Position numbers and translations under genes: made by a program. Source: an uncultured Tateyamaria sp. (lineage in GTDB: Bacteria > Pseudomonadota > Alphaproteobacteria > Rhodobacterales > Rhodobacteraceae). From it: a stretch of 64,000 nucleotides of DNA. Each line of letters opens with the position of its first letter. Within the stretch, counting starts at the first letter, position 1. Location: the NCBI GenBank assembly GCA_905480645.1, contig CAJQRC010000010.1, positions 184,972 through 248,971 of the forward strand. The letters run 5' to 3'. Shown piece by piece: positions 1 through 9,272 of this stretch. The notes beneath the pieces were generated by a model. The model made no database searches and was not told where the DNA came from. It saw only the letters and a program-made list of their open reading frames with translations.

Positions 1-1
1 G

Positions 2-307
2 TGGTGGGGCGAGGCTATCGAGGGAGACTGGAATGTTTTTACTGCGCAGTTAATACGCCGTTCTGGCGCTATGGTGCTGCCAATGAAGTTTCCCGGTCAG
101 AATAGTCGGGCTTATCAGATAGCAAACAAACTCTCTCCCATGTTACGTCAGGGACTTTTGTTACATGAAATTGTTCATTCATTGAACAAGCCACAGGGAC
201 CAATCGTAGGCCATATTTTAGACCATAATTTTGTAGATAGATTTGGAGATGACCCGCGTGGTTTTATGGAATGGTTAAGGACACACACACTTCAATTAAC
301 AGATTAA
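2..307 (+). CDS. Lysophospholipid acyltransferase family protein, C-terminal fragment
   Basis: The frame is open from base 2 and gives the last 101 residues of a protein that begins outside the window. FPGQNSRAYQIA followed by LRQGLLLHEIVHSLNKP matches the end of the PlsC-like (LPLAT, 'putative hemolysin' or OlsA-like) acyltransferase domain, which moves an acyl chain onto a lysolipid at the inner membrane. The catalytic HX4D motif would lie upstream and cannot be checked. The gene runs towards the minus-strand hbd gene (tail to tail) and no clear terminator separates them. The family call rests on this one conserved block. Confidence 0.7.
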   Translation, partial: WWGEAIEGDWNVFTAQLIRRSGAMVLPMKFPGQNSRAYQIANKLSPMLRQGLLLHEIVHSLNKPQGPIVGHILDHNFVDRFGDDPRGFMEWLRTHTLQLTD

Positions 308-362
308 GCCAATCTATTTTAAAATTACTGCGCTTTTTTCGATTTATATGACGATTAGAGTT

Positions 363-1238
363 TCATCTTGTTGGTATTGGGTGGTCTCCGCGATAATCAT
401 AAAACCCCCGTTCTGTTTTGCGGCCAAGCCAGCCGGCTTCAACATACTTTGTAAGCAGGGGGCATGGTCTATATTTTGTATCTGCTAATCCGTCATGGAG
501 AACATTCATAATTGCAAGGCATGTATCCAATCCGATGAAGTCAGCTAATTCTAAAGGGCCCATTGGATGGTTTGCACCTAATTTAAGAGATGAATCAATC
601 GACTGCACTGAACCCACTCCCTCATACAGTGTATAAACTGCCTCATTGATCATTGGCATAAGAATTCGATTTACAATAAAGGCAGGAAAATCTTCGGCGC
701 TTGCAGCCGTTTTACCCAGACGATCTACAACGGATTTGCACGAATCATAAGTCTCGACATCTGTGGCGATACCGCGGATTAGTTCAACTAGCTTCATTAC
801 AGGCACTGGGTTCATAAAGTGAAAACCCATAAATTTATTTGGGCGGTCTGTACGGCTTGCCAACCGCGTGATTGATATTGACGACGTGTTTGAGGTCAAA
901 ATCGTGTGTGGTTGTAAATACGGTAAGAGATCTTCAAATATTGCCTGCTTGATGGTCTCTCGTTCGGTTGCTGCTTCAATTATAAGATCTGTTTGTCCTA
1001 AGTCGGCGAGGGTCTGCGTGGTTGAGATGCGTTTTATTGCAAGAAATTTGGCTTTTGCACTGATCTTATCGCGATCTATTTGACGTTCTAAATTTTGGTC
1101 AATTTTAGAAATTGCGGACTGCAATGCTTGATCTGATGTATCCGTCAACAATACATTATAACCGGCAGCAGCCATAACTTGCGTAATGCCTGCACCCATC
1201 TGCCCCGCGCCCACGATTCCAACAGTTCTGATCTCCAT
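363..1238 (-). CDS. hbd: 3-hydroxybutyryl-CoA dehydrogenase
   Basis: This 291-residue protein has the normal length for the short 3-hydroxyacyl-CoA dehydrogenases (Hbd/PaaH), which oxidise 3-hydroxybutyryl-CoA to acetoacetyl-CoA with NAD(P). The nucleotide-binding loop GAGQMG is at residues 10-15. The catalytic histidine is probably His140 in GFHFMNPVPVMK, and the C-terminal helical domain ends with the usual GRKTERGFYDY block. It stands alone on the minus strand, with 573 bases between it and etfA. The nearby ETF genes suggest a shared role in acyl-CoA or butyrate/PHB metabolism, which is inference. Confidence 0.93.
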   Translation of the reverse strand: MEIRTVGIVGAGQMGAGITQVMAAAGYNVLLTDTSDQALQSAISKIDQNLERQIDRDKISAKAKFLAIKRISTTQTLADLGQTDLIIEAATERETIKQAIFEDLLPYLQPHTILTSNTSSISITRLASRTDRPNKFMGFHFMNPVPVMKLVELIRGIATDVETYDSCKSVVDRLGKTAASAEDFPAFIVNRILMPMINEAVYTLYEGVGSVQSIDSSLKLGANHPMGPLELADFIGLDTCLAIMNVLHDGLADTKYRPCPLLTKYVEAGWLGRKTERGFYDYRGDHPIPTR

Positions 1239-1811
1239 GGTAATCCCCTTTCACGCCTATGCATCATATGAGTAGCACAGGTAGAGGAGCAAGGTCACAA
1301 ACCATGGAAACTATAATTAATATCTGGGAAAAATACCTGTGTTGGCGTAGTTAAGTAGACCAAAGTAGGGAAGAGGTAGAAATCAAATATATTGAAACGC
1401 TACTACCTAAAAACAATAAGTTTTTTCAGACGGATGGGTGATAGGCATTGATATTGTAATGGTGCGTTTAAGTTAGCTCTTCCGCCACCATCACATAAAA
1501 TTAGGTTTGTGACCACTTTTTTAATTTTCATGAATACAGTATTTTAAATTTAGATAGTGTTAATTTTGGTACCACTTTAGTGTCAAAAATTTGCTTTTGA
1601 TATCCAGAATTTATACAGCTTAAAACGCGAATTTAACTGTCTAAGGCTCACAGGACGCGCTCTCTATTTTTATTTATAAAAGAAAACCTATCATTCTAAA
1701 ATACTACTATTGTAAACGAGTTATGTTGTAACGACAGCGCCATTATAACTAATTTAAAAGCAATCAAAACTTGCCAATTATATCAGTAAGATTTTCTTTT
1801 TCTATAAGGCC
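1239..1811. other. AT-rich intergenic region between etfA and hbd
   Basis: No reading frame with a plausible start and family signal is present in these 573 bases. The minus-strand hbd promoter must lie near its right-hand neighbour end, but no clear -35/-10 pair stood out. No clear terminator hairpin was found after etfA either. I see nothing else to report here. Confidence 0.6.
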
Positions 1812-2738
1812 TCAAAGCTTTGATACCAATTCTGGTACCGCTTCAAAAAGGTCAGCCACTAGACCATAGTCCGCAACTTGAAAAATTGGCGCCTCTTCGT
1901 CTTTATTGATTGCAACAATAATTTTAGAATCTTTCATTCCTGCTAAATGTTGGATTGCTCCAGAAATCCCAATGGCGACATAAAGGTCAGGTGCAACCAC
2001 TTTCCCGGTTTGACCTACTTGCCAATCGTTAGGTGCATAACCAGAGTCAACTGCCGCGCGAGATGCACCGACGGCAGCACCGAGTTTGTCTGCCAGCGTT
2101 TCAATCAGAGTGAAGTCTTCTTCAGAACCAACGCCGCGGCCCCCGGATACAACCACCCCTGCAGATGTTAGTTCAGGTCGATCATTGGCTGCTACTTTAT
2201 CTTCGACCCAAGAAGACAATCTTGGGTCTGCAACAGCAGCAATTTTTTCAACCTCGGCTGCTTCGCCCGTACCAGCTGCGGCGAAAGTTGAAGTGCGGAT
2301 TGTTATAATCTTCTTATCATCGTCTGACTTAACGGTTTGGATTGCATTACCAGCATATATTGGACGCTCAAAGGTATTACTATCAATTACTGCTGTTGCT
2401 TCAGAAATGATCATTGAGTCAAGCATTGCCGCAACGCGAGGCATTATATTTTTTGCGTCTGCCGTGGCAGGTGCAACTATATGTTCATATCCTCCAGCCA
2501 AAGAAACTATAAGGTCGGCCACCGGCTCGGCCATTCTTTTACCATAAATTACGTCCTCGGCGCATAGCACTCTGGACACGCCATTTATTGTTGCAGCTTG
2601 TGCTGCTGCAGCGGCACAGTTGGTTCCGGTCGCAAGAACTGTTATTTCACCTAAATTCATAGATGCGGATACAGCTTTCGCTGTGGAATCTATTGCCAGT
2701 TCGCCGTCATTTATTTCTGCTAAAAGAATAACCGCCAT
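1812..2738 (-). CDS. etfA: Electron transfer flavoprotein subunit alpha
   Basis: The 308-residue product is typical ETF-alpha. It pairs with EtfB to carry electrons from acyl-CoA and other dehydrogenases to ETF:ubiquinone oxidoreductase. The C-terminal FAD domain is recognisable: GRGVG near residue 200, then [15 protein letters not shown] and [12 protein letters not shown], with the closing [15 protein letters not shown]. Its ATG overlaps the etfB stop by one base (TAATG), so the two are translationally coupled and made in equal amounts. Confidence 0.96.
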   Translation of the reverse strand: MAVILLAEINDGELAIDSTAKAVSASMNLGEITVLATGTNCAAAAAQAATINGVSRVLCAEDVIYGKRMAEPVADLIVSLAGGYEHIVAPATADAKNIMPRVAAMLDSMIISEATAVIDSNTFERPIYAGNAIQTVKSDDDKKIITIRTSTFAAAGTGEAAEVEKIAAVADPRLSSWVEDKVAANDRPELTSAGVVVSGGRGVGSEEDFTLIETLADKLGAAVGASRAAVDSGYAPNDWQVGQTGKVVAPDLYVAIGISGAIQHLAGMKDSKIIVAINKDEEAPIFQVADYGLVADLFEAVPELVSKL

Positions 2739-3496
2739 TATACTGCCCCCGCTTCTTTGAGTTTTTCTAACAGTTCGTCGATAGAACTCACTTTTACCCC
2801 TGCTGCACGCGCTTCTGGTTCTATTGTTTTTAAAATTTCTAGCCGCGGTGTTGCGTTCACGCCATAATCACTAGCAGTTTTCTCATCTAAAGGTTTACGC
2901 TTGGCCTTCATAATGTTTGGCAATGATGCGTAGCGTGGCTCGTTCAGTCTAAGGTCTACGGTAATAACTGTTGGCATATTGACCTCAATAGTTTGTAAAC
3001 CGCCGTCAACTTCTCGAGTTACCTTGGCTTTATCCCCGAAAATTTCCACTTCGGAGGCAAATGTTGCCTGGCTCCAACCCAACAGGGCAGAAAGCATTTG
3101 GCCAGTTGCATTCATATCATTGTCGATGGCTTGTTTACCACACAGCACAAGACCTGGCTGCTCTTGGTCAATAATTGCCTTGAGTATTTTTGCAACTGTC
3201 AGCGGCTCAATGTCGGAATGAACATCGTCAGCAGCAACAACCAATATTGCACGGTCTGCACCCATGGCTAAAGCTGTACGCAGCGTCTCCTGCGACTGCT
3301 TAACACCTATCGAAACTACAATTATTTCGTCAGCCTGCCCAGCTTCTTTCAAGCGGATGGCCTGTTCAACTGCAATTTCATCAAATGGATTCATTGACAT
3401 TTTTACGTTGGCAAGATCAACGCCTGATCCGTCGGCTTTGACGCGTACCTTTACGTTGTAGTCAATCACCCGTTTGACAGGCACCAGCACCTTCAT
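2738..3496 (-). CDS. etfB: Electron transfer flavoprotein subunit beta
   Basis: The 252-residue product starts [20 protein letters not shown], the usual EtfB opening, and contains the signature [11 protein letters not shown] and [13 protein letters not shown]. EtfB binds AMP and forms the soluble electron carrier with EtfA. A good ribosome-binding site (GAGAGGAA) precedes the ATG on the minus strand. It is the first gene of the etfBA pair. About 216 noncoding bases separate it from the cobalamin adenosyltransferase gene upstream on the same strand. Confidence 0.96.
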   Translation of the reverse strand: MKVLVPVKRVIDYNVKVRVKADGSGVDLANVKMSMNPFDEIAVEQAIRLKEAGQADEIIVVSIGVKQSQETLRTALAMGADRAILVVAADDVHSDIEPLTVAKILKAIIDQEQPGLVLCGKQAIDNDMNATGQMLSALLGWSQATFASEVEIFGDKAKVTREVDGGLQTIEVNMPTVITVDLRLNEPRYASLPNIMKAKRKPLDEKTASDYGVNATPRLEILKTIEPEARAAGVKVSSIDELLEKLKEAGAV

Positions 3497-3712
3497 GAGC
3501 GTTCCTCTCTTTTAAATGACGAATCATTGTTCTTGTTAGAGACTTTTTAAGTAGGTGTAACTAAAGCTCCACCGTTGAAAAAGGGCAAAATCGTCACGCC
3601 GAATTTCAACGCTGGCGTGATTGGGCCGATGTAGATATTTTTTACTGAAAAGGAAATAATAGGGCCGTGTTTTCATTCGTCTGAAGATTGGTCTTCTGGG
3701 CAGTCTGTATTT

Positions 3713-4294
3713 TTAGCCTCTGTTTGCTCCGGGAACCCATAATACATCGTCTTTGCCATCATTATTTGCGATTCGGCCTGCAACAAAAAACCAGTCACTG
3801 AGACGGTTGAGATATTTTATAGCAGTAGGGTTAACCGCTTCAATTGTCGCCAATTCAACGGCCAATCTTTCGGCTCTACGGGCGACTGTTCGACATACGT
3901 GCAAATGTGCTGCCAGAGTTGAACCACCAGGAAGGATGAAACTACGCAGTGATTTAAGCCGGCAATTCATTTCGTCGATCTCACTTTCCAAACGCAGTAC
4001 TTGCGAATCAATCATTCTCAAAGGTGGAAACTCTTTTCCATTGTCTTTTTCCATGTCTGGGCAGCACATGTCCGCCCCCAAATCAAATAAATCGTTTTGA
4101 ATTCGACTGAGTGCTTTGTCCATTTCGCCTGAGGATGCTAGCCGAGCAATGCCCAAAAAACTATTTAGTTCATCAGAGGTACCGTAGGCTGTTACCCGCA
4201 TGCAATGCTTAGCCACACGTGAGCCGTTACCCAATGCGGTTTCACCAGCGTCGCCGGTTTTGGTATAAATTTTACTCAATATAACCATGCTCAA
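3713..4294 (-). CDS. pduO: Cob(I)yrinic acid a,c-diamide adenosyltransferase, PduO type
   Basis: This 193-residue protein belongs to the PduO/MMAB family that transfers the adenosyl group of ATP to cob(I)alamin, giving adenosylcobalamin. The N-terminal ATP-binding block IYTKTGDAGETALGNG and the C-terminal RRAERLAVEL and LNRLSDWFFVAGR motifs are all present. It lies six bases downstream of the small membrane-protein gene and is probably cotranscribed with it. The start at MSMVIL is the longest option, and MVILSKIYTK is equally possible. The likely client is a B12-dependent mutase elsewhere in the genome. Confidence 0.92.
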   Translation of the reverse strand: MSMVILSKIYTKTGDAGETALGNGSRVAKHCMRVTAYGTSDELNSFLGIARLASSGEMDKALSRIQNDLFDLGADMCCPDMEKDNGKEFPPLRMIDSQVLRLESEIDEMNCRLKSLRSFILPGGSTLAAHLHVCRTVARRAERLAVELATIEAVNPTAIKYLNRLSDWFFVAGRIANNDGKDDVLWVPGANRG

Positions 4295-4300
4295 TCACTC

Positions 4301-4501
4301 CTAATTTTGGCGTAAATACACGTAAAGAACAATCAAAAGAACTGCCACGAATTGTGAAACAAGGCGATAGCGCATTAACTTGTTCGAGTTTTTCTGAGCC
4401 CAACCAGAGCCTTTGGCGAAACCACCCATGCCTAACATCAAAACAACCACAACGGCGAGGCAGGCTAGCACAACAAGGATAAGCAGTGGATCCTGCGTCA
4501 T
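4301..4501 (-). CDS. Twin transmembrane helix small protein (HIG1-like)
   Basis: This 66-residue protein has two hydrophobic helices, at about residues 6-25 and 48-62, joined by a basic loop containing KGSGWAQKNSNKLMRYRLVSQF. That loop is the hallmark of the small HIG1-domain relatives found in alphaproteobacteria. Mitochondrial HIG1 proteins associate with cytochrome c oxidase and the bc1 complex, and the bacterial role is not established. Its closeness to pduO (six bases) suggests an operon. I recognise the family but cannot assign a function from sequence. Confidence 0.8.
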   Translation of the reverse strand: MTQDPLLILVVLACLAVVVVLMLGMGGFAKGSGWAQKNSNKLMRYRLVSQFVAVLLIVLYVYLRQN

Positions 4502-4579
4502 TTTCTGTTTCCTACTGAATTAGTTTGCGGTAATTTTTTACTTAGCGACTTATGCTCAAAAAATGAATGAACTGTAAAG

Positions 4580-5413
4580 TTAGCCACGTGCCATAATCGC
4601 ATCTAGAGCTCTCGTAGGCAAAATACGACGTAATATTCCTAGCAAATAAGTTGGAGTTGTCACGTAATAACGTGGTTGCGGGCGTGGGCTTTCAAGCGCG
4701 TGTATGAGTTTTTTAACTACGGCTTTTGCTGGCAGTTCGAAAAGATCTGTTTTTTGCGTATTTTTGTACAAGCGCTGTCTTAGTTCATCGCGATATTGAG
4801 CGGATCGTGGCGATGCTTTCCAATCAATCCAGTTTTCAAATTGTAAGATTGAATTTAAACGGAAGTTTGAAGTAATAGGTCCTGGTTCGATTAGGACTAT
4901 GTGAATAGGCGTATCCCGCATTTCAATCCGAAGCGTGTCTGTGATACCTTCAAGTGCAAATTTTGTGGCGTTGTAGGCGCCGCGCCATGGCATTGTAGCT
5001 AAACCTAAAACTGATGAACACTGCACGATTCGACCACGACCCTGAGCCCGCATCACTGGAATAGCCCGATGTGTTAAGTCATGCCAACCAAAGAAATTTA
5101 CTTCGAAAATAGCTCTTAATGCCTCTGTTGATATGTCTTCAACAGCCCCCGGTATGGCATATGCTCCGTTGTTGAATAGAGCATCAAGTTTTCCATCTGT
5201 TGCAGTGAGCACCTCTTCCATTCCAGATGCGATGGATGAAGGGTTAGAATAATCAATGAGTGGGCTATCAAACCCCTGACCTTTCAGTTGATAGCAATCT
5301 TCCATCTTCCGGCAGGATGCAAAAACCCTCCAACCACGTTTTTTCAACTCTTGCGCTGATGCGTAACCAATTCCTGATGAGCATCCGGTAATTAGGATTG
5401 ATTTCTGCTGCAC
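4580..5413 (-). CDS. Short-chain dehydrogenase/reductase family oxidoreductase
   Basis: This 277-residue protein is a classical SDR. It has the nucleotide-binding TGCSSGIG at residues 9-16, NNG at 81-83, the catalytic serine pair near 133-134, and YNATK with Tyr147 and Lys151. The segment IEPGPITSNF is the usual PG motif after the active site. It resembles the YbbO/retinol-dehydrogenase-like branch, whose natural substrates are mostly unknown, so no substrate is assigned. It follows the SH3-protein gene by about 57 bases on the same strand and may be cotranscribed with it. Confidence 0.88.
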   Translation of the reverse strand: MQQKSILITGCSSGIGYASAQELKKRGWRVFASCRKMEDCYQLKGQGFDSPLIDYSNPSSIASGMEEVLTATDGKLDALFNNGAYAIPGAVEDISTEALRAIFEVNFFGWHDLTHRAIPVMRAQGRGRIVQCSSVLGLATMPWRGAYNATKFALEGITDTLRIEMRDTPIHIVLIEPGPITSNFRLNSILQFENWIDWKASPRSAQYRDELRQRLYKNTQKTDLFELPAKAVVKKLIHALESPRPQPRYYVTTPTYLLGILRRILPTRALDAIMARG

Positions 5414-5470
5414 ATTGTCCGCCGTTGAAAGTGTGAAGGGATATTGTAATTCACTATTAAGGTGATGTAT

Positions 5471-6130
5471 TTAACCATCGCTTAGCAAGAAAGAGGCCAT
5501 CCAACCTGTTGTGCTTTCATCGAGTAATCGCATTTGTATCCAGCCATTTCCGAGATCTTGGAGAACTTCAACCCTGTCGCCAAGAGTGAGCTGGTTAATC
5601 ACGGTAAAATTTGTCCCTGGTCCACCACGAACGTTTACATTCTTGCCGGTTACTGAGCGGATGTCTAACGCTGTCCCAAAGCTTTCTTGCTCCATTGTGT
5701 TCAGCGTTGATAAAGACCCAAGTGTTGTATTGCTGAAATTTATATCAGTGGTGATTGATCCAATTACAATTCGTTCAGAATCTGCCGAATTCTCACCGAC
5801 GAGACTAGGCAGGAATTCTGCTGGTGGTTCTTCATTTTTCAGAATGCGTTTTACCTTTAAGCCCTCTGGTTGAGTTATCTCCTCGTTGGGAAATATAATC
5901 GCAGCGCCCACCACATCCTGAGCTCTGGTAAGGTCAAGTGAAATCCGATGGGTATTTTCTGGTATTACTATATCTATTTCTCCTCTCACTGGTTCTATCG
6001 GATTTTGATCTGGATCCAATGAGGATTTGGTGCGAGCCAAGCGAGTTGCCTCTGCGTTAAAATCAGCACCACCGCTCATGTGATAAAATATCCACCCAAG
6101 AAAAAAGAAAGTAACAATGACGTAACGCAT
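5471..6130 (-). CDS. SH3 domain-containing exported/membrane-anchored protein
   Basis: The 219-residue product starts with a short basic-hydrophobic segment (MRYVIVTFFFLGWIFYH), likely a signal anchor. A low-complexity linker follows, and a C-terminal bacterial SH3 domain spans about residues 155-219. That domain shows VNVRGGPGTNFTVI, a GD turn, GNGWIQMRL and the closing TGWMASFLL. Such domains usually bind cell-wall peptides or mediate contacts in the periplasm. It is read divergently from parC across about 207 bases. The specific role is unknown. Confidence 0.85.
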   Translation of the reverse strand: MRYVIVTFFFLGWIFYHMSGGADFNAEATRLARTKSSLDPDQNPIEPVRGEIDIVIPENTHRISLDLTRAQDVVGAAIIFPNEEITQPEGLKVKRILKNEEPPAEFLPSLVGENSADSERIVIGSITTDINFSNTTLGSLSTLNTMEQESFGTALDIRSVTGKNVNVRGGPGTNFTVINQLTLGDRVEVLQDLGNGWIQMRLLDESTTGWMASFLLSDG

Positions 6131-6224
6131 CTAATCCTCTTACCACCACAAATGATATCCTGTGACAGTTACCTTAATATATCAAATCAAACGAAGCATA
6201 AAACTGAAAACTGATTTTTTTTAG

Positions 6225-6253
6225 TTGAAAACGAATTTAGTTAAAATTTAAAT
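6225..6253 (+). promoter_or_regulatory. Candidate sigma-70 promoter for parC
   Basis: TTGAAA and TTAAAT are separated by exactly 17 bases in the divergent region upstream of parC. The -10 matches the TATAAT consensus at four of six positions. Found by eye in AT-rich sequence, so a chance match is possible. Confidence 0.35.
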
Positions 6254-6337
6254 GGTGGCACCAATAAAAAATGCTTAGACTTGGTTGAATTGCTAAGATT
6301 GCTTGTTCCCTCGTCGTCCGTTAGCTACACAGCATTT

Positions 6338-8641
6338 ATGTCAGATCACACAAGCACCCCCAATATAGGTCTTTCCGAGCCATTGCGTCGGGCTCTCGGT
6401 GATCGGTACCTAACTTATGCGTTGTCGACGATTATGCACCGAGCTTTGCCTGATGCTCGGGATGGACTTAAACCAGTCCATCGAAGAATTCTCTTTGCAA
6501 TGCGTGAGTTACGCCTCTCATCTACAGGTGGGTTTCGTAAATCTGCAAAGATTTCTGGCGATGTTATGGGTAACTATCATCCGCATGGTGATGCTGCAAT
6601 TTATGACGCAATGGCACGCTTGGCACAGGATTTTAATGTTCGTTTTCCTCTAATCGATGGCCAAGGAAATTTTGGGAATATAGATGGCGATAATCCTGCA
6701 GCCGCACGGTATACTGAAGCACGGATGACTGCGGTCGCTGAAGCGTTGCTGGATGGGCTAAATGAAAATGCTGTAAACTATCGTGAGAATTACGATGGGA
6801 CCCTGACCGAGCCTGTTGTTCTGCCTGCTCAATTTCCAAATCTACTTGCTAACGGGTCAAGTGGAATTGCTGTTGGTATGGCAACGAATATTCCACCGCA
6901 CAACATAGCTGAGTTGTGTGATGCTTGCCTTCATTTAATTGAATCGCCTAATGCGCGCGATGATACCCTTTTAAAGCACGTTCCTGGACCAGATTTTCCA
7001 ACTGGTGGCGTAATAGTAGAAACTACAGATCAGATTGCTCATGCCTACAGCACTGGGAAAGGCGGATTTCGCTTGCGCTGCAGTTATGAGGTGGAAGATT
7101 TAGGTCGAGGACAATGGCAGATTGTTGTGACTGAAATTCCATATCAGGTGCAAAAATCAAAACTTATCGAAAAATTAGCAGAGTTAATCCACACTAAAAA
7201 GGTCCCGATCCTTGGAGATGTTCGCGACGAATCGGCAGATGACATTCGCCTAATTCTTGATCCACGATCTAAAAATGTTGATCCAGATATATTAATGGGA
7301 ATGCTGTTTCGGAATTCAGACCTCGAGGTGCGGTTCAGTCTAAACATGAACGTATTAATCGATGGTGTGATACCCAAAGTTTGCTCGATGAAAGAAGTAC
7401 TGCGCGCTTTTTTAGATTTTCGTCGTGAGGTCTTAGAGCGCCGCAGCCACCACCGGATGAAAAAAATAGATCATCGGCTTGAAGTGCTTGAGGGATTTAT
7501 AGTCGCCTTCTTAAATCTTGACCGTGTCATCGATATCATTCGCTATGACGCAGATCCAAAAACTGCACTTATGATGGAAAACTGGTCAGAAATTCATTCA
7601 CGCGCCCTATCTGAAAAAGACTATATCCCTCCTATGCGGGGTGAAGGTGAGTTAAGTGATGTTCAAGCTGAGGCAATCCTGAACATGCGCTTGCGCAGCT
7701 TGCGCCGTCTTGAGGAATTTGAATTATTGCGTGAGCAGAGCGCTTTGATGGAAGAGCGTGCTGGACTGGAGGATTTGCTGGAAAGTGAAATTTTACAATG
7801 GTCTGCTATTTCGGAACAGTTGCGCATTACCAAAAAGCAATTTGGCAAAAATTGGGATGGTGGATTGCGGCGCACTAAGTTTGCAGATGCCGGTAGCATA
7901 GAGAATGTTCCGATAGAGGCGATGATTGATCGTGAGCCAATTACTGTCGTTTGCAGCGAAATGGGGTGGATACGCGCAATGACTGGCCATATTGATTTGG
8001 ATCGTGAATTAAAATTCAAGGACGGGGATAACCCAAACTTTATTTTTCACGCTGAAACGACAGATAGGCTTGTTGTTGTCGGCTCTAATGGTCGATTTTA
8101 TACTTTACCTGCTTCAGTTTTGCCGGGTGGGCGAGGGATGGGTGAGCCTCTACGGCTAATGGTTGATTTGCCAAACGAAAACCAAATCCACACTATTTTA
8201 ATACATAAGGCGGGGAGAAAACTGTTGGTCACCTCTTCTGCTGGGGATGGGTTTATAGTTTCAGAGGATGATGTCATTGCTCAAACCAGAACGGGTAAGC
8301 AGGTGCTTAATTTACGGGATAACGTGCAGCTTATTGTTTGCAAGCCTGTTCTAGGCGATGCTGTAGCCGTCGTTGGCGAAAACCGCAAAATGTTAGTTTT
8401 TGATCTTGATGAGTTGCCTGAAATGGTGCGTGGTAAAGGTGTTAGGCTGCAAAAGTACCGAGATGGTGGTTTGTCAGACGCGGAAACATTTGACAGAACG
8501 AGGGGGTTGAGTTGGCTTGATCCCGCGGGGCGTACTCGGACTGAAGTAGAACTTGACGAATGGAGTGGGAAACGTGCGGGAATTGGCCGTATGGCGCCGC
8601 GAGGTTTTCCGCGAGATAACCGCTTTAATTACACTAAATGA
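6338..8641 (+). CDS. parC: DNA topoisomerase IV subunit A
   Basis: From the ATG at 6338 the protein has 767 residues. It begins MSDHTSTPNIGLSEPLRRAL, in line with alphaproteobacterial ParC. A TTG at 6281 would add 19 residues without family resemblance. The winged-helix/tower core carries the DNA-cleaving tyrosine Tyr125 in AAARYTEARM and the quinolone-pocket segment HPHGDAAIYDAM at residues 81-92. The C-terminal beta-pinwheel (GRFYTLPASVLPGGRGMGE onward) follows. With ParE it decatenates daughter chromosomes. The serine normally found in the quinolone pocket is alanine here (Ala86). The neighbouring tRNA-Trp is downstream. Confidence 0.95.
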   Translation: MSDHTSTPNIGLSEPLRRALGDRYLTYALSTIMHRALPDARDGLKPVHRRILFAMRELRLSSTGGFRKSAKISGDVMGNYHPHGDAAIYDAMARLAQDFNVRFPLIDGQGNFGNIDGDNPAAARYTEARMTAVAEALLDGLNENAVNYRENYDGTLTEPVVLPAQFPNLLANGSSGIAVGMATNIPPHNIAELCDACLHLIESPNARDDTLLKHVPGPDFPTGGVIVETTDQIAHAYSTGKGGFRLRCSYEVEDLGRGQWQIVVTEIPYQVQKSKLIEKLAELIHTKKVPILGDVRDESADDIRLILDPRSKNVDPDILMGMLFRNSDLEVRFSLNMNVLIDGVIPKVCSMKEVLRAFLDFRREVLERRSHHRMKKIDHRLEVLEGFIVAFLNLDRVIDIIRYDADPKTALMMENWSEIHSRALSEKDYIPPMRGEGELSDVQAEAILNMRLRSLRRLEEFELLREQSALMEERAGLEDLLESEILQWSAISEQLRITKKQFGKNWDGGLRRTKFADAGSIENVPIEAMIDREPITVVCSEMGWIRAMTGHIDLDRELKFKDGDNPNFIFHAETTDRLVVVGSNGRFYTLPASVLPGGRGMGEPLRLMVDLPNENQIHTILIHKAGRKLLVTSSAGDGFIVSEDDVIAQTRTGKQVLNLRDNVQLIVCKPVLGDAVAVVGENRKMLVFDLDELPEMVRGKGVRLQKYRDGGLSDAETFDRTRGLSWLDPAGRTRTEVELDEWSGKRAGIGRMAPRGFPRDNRFNYTK

Positions 8642-8974
8642 ATTTTCTGGCTAATAAAAACTGATTTCACTTCCGAAATTGTAAGCTAATTCTTGCATGC
8701 CTAACTGTATAAGTTTTACTTTTTAAGTTTTAGCGACTGGTAGACTTGTGTTTTGGTAATATCAATTAAGGTGACATCGCACTACATCGCCAGATTGTAT
8801 AAAAATTTGATGACTTGAAATATTGTAAAATTTATTTTTTGTTTCAATTTCTGTACAGGACGTTTGGCAAAACTGATTATTTTATAATATATTTTATTGT
8901 AAATTGAGCTGGAATTTTCAATTATTTCAGGACTTGCATTGTTACACAGCCAAGCGTAACCAATACTTTATGTT
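8642..8974. other. AT-rich gap between parC and tRNA-Trp
   Basis: No convincing reading frame is present in these 333 bases. The last 40 bases contain TTGCAT followed 17 bases later by TAACCA, and an AATACT just before the tRNA, which may form the tRNA promoter. In many Proteobacteria a tuf gene occupies this position, but no trace of one is visible. Confidence 0.55.
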
Positions 8975-9050
8975 AGGGGTATAGCTCAGTTGGTAGAGCG
9001 ACGGTCTCCAAAACCGTAGGTCCCGGGTTCAAGCCCTGGTGCCCCTGCCA
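8975..9050 (+). tRNA. trnW: tRNA-Trp (anticodon CCA)
   Basis: The 76-base gene folds as a standard cloverleaf. The acceptor stem AGGGGTA/TGCCCCT is perfect, the anticodon stem ACGGT/ACCGT encloses CTCCAAA with anticodon CCA at 9008-9010, and the T arm contains GGTTCAAGC. The 3' CCA is encoded. It lies just ahead of secE-nusG, a common bacterial arrangement. Confidence 0.97.
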
Positions 9051-9181
9051 TTTTTAATTTAAAATTTTTTCAACCTATTACCCTTTGTTGAGATGTTTAA
9101 ACATGAGAAACGCAGATTTGCGCAGCCCAGAGGTGCTATTTATGCTGAGTTACAAAGACTAGTGAGATTTTAATAGGTTGA

Positions 9182-9210
9182 TTGTCAGGAGCAAGATGGT
9201 TTCTTATCTT
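9182..9210 (+). promoter_or_regulatory. Candidate promoter for secE
   Basis: TTGTCA and TATCTT are spaced by 17 bases, about 60 bases ahead of the secE start. The match is good for both boxes (TTGaCA, TATaaT). Found by eye only. Confidence 0.4.
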
Positions 9211-9272
9211 GAATTTATCCAAACCTGCAGTTAAACGGTCTCAAATAGCACTTCGAGGATTTAATTTTTACA

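Noticed and set aside
2086..2547. 153-codon frame opposite etfA
   Set aside because: It is a shadow of the etfA reading frame, rich in Ser/Ala/Thr from reverse codons, with no independent support.
6281..6337. TTG extension of parC
   Set aside because: The extra 19 residues do not resemble ParC proteins, whereas MSDHTSTPNIGLSEPLRRAL at 6338 does.
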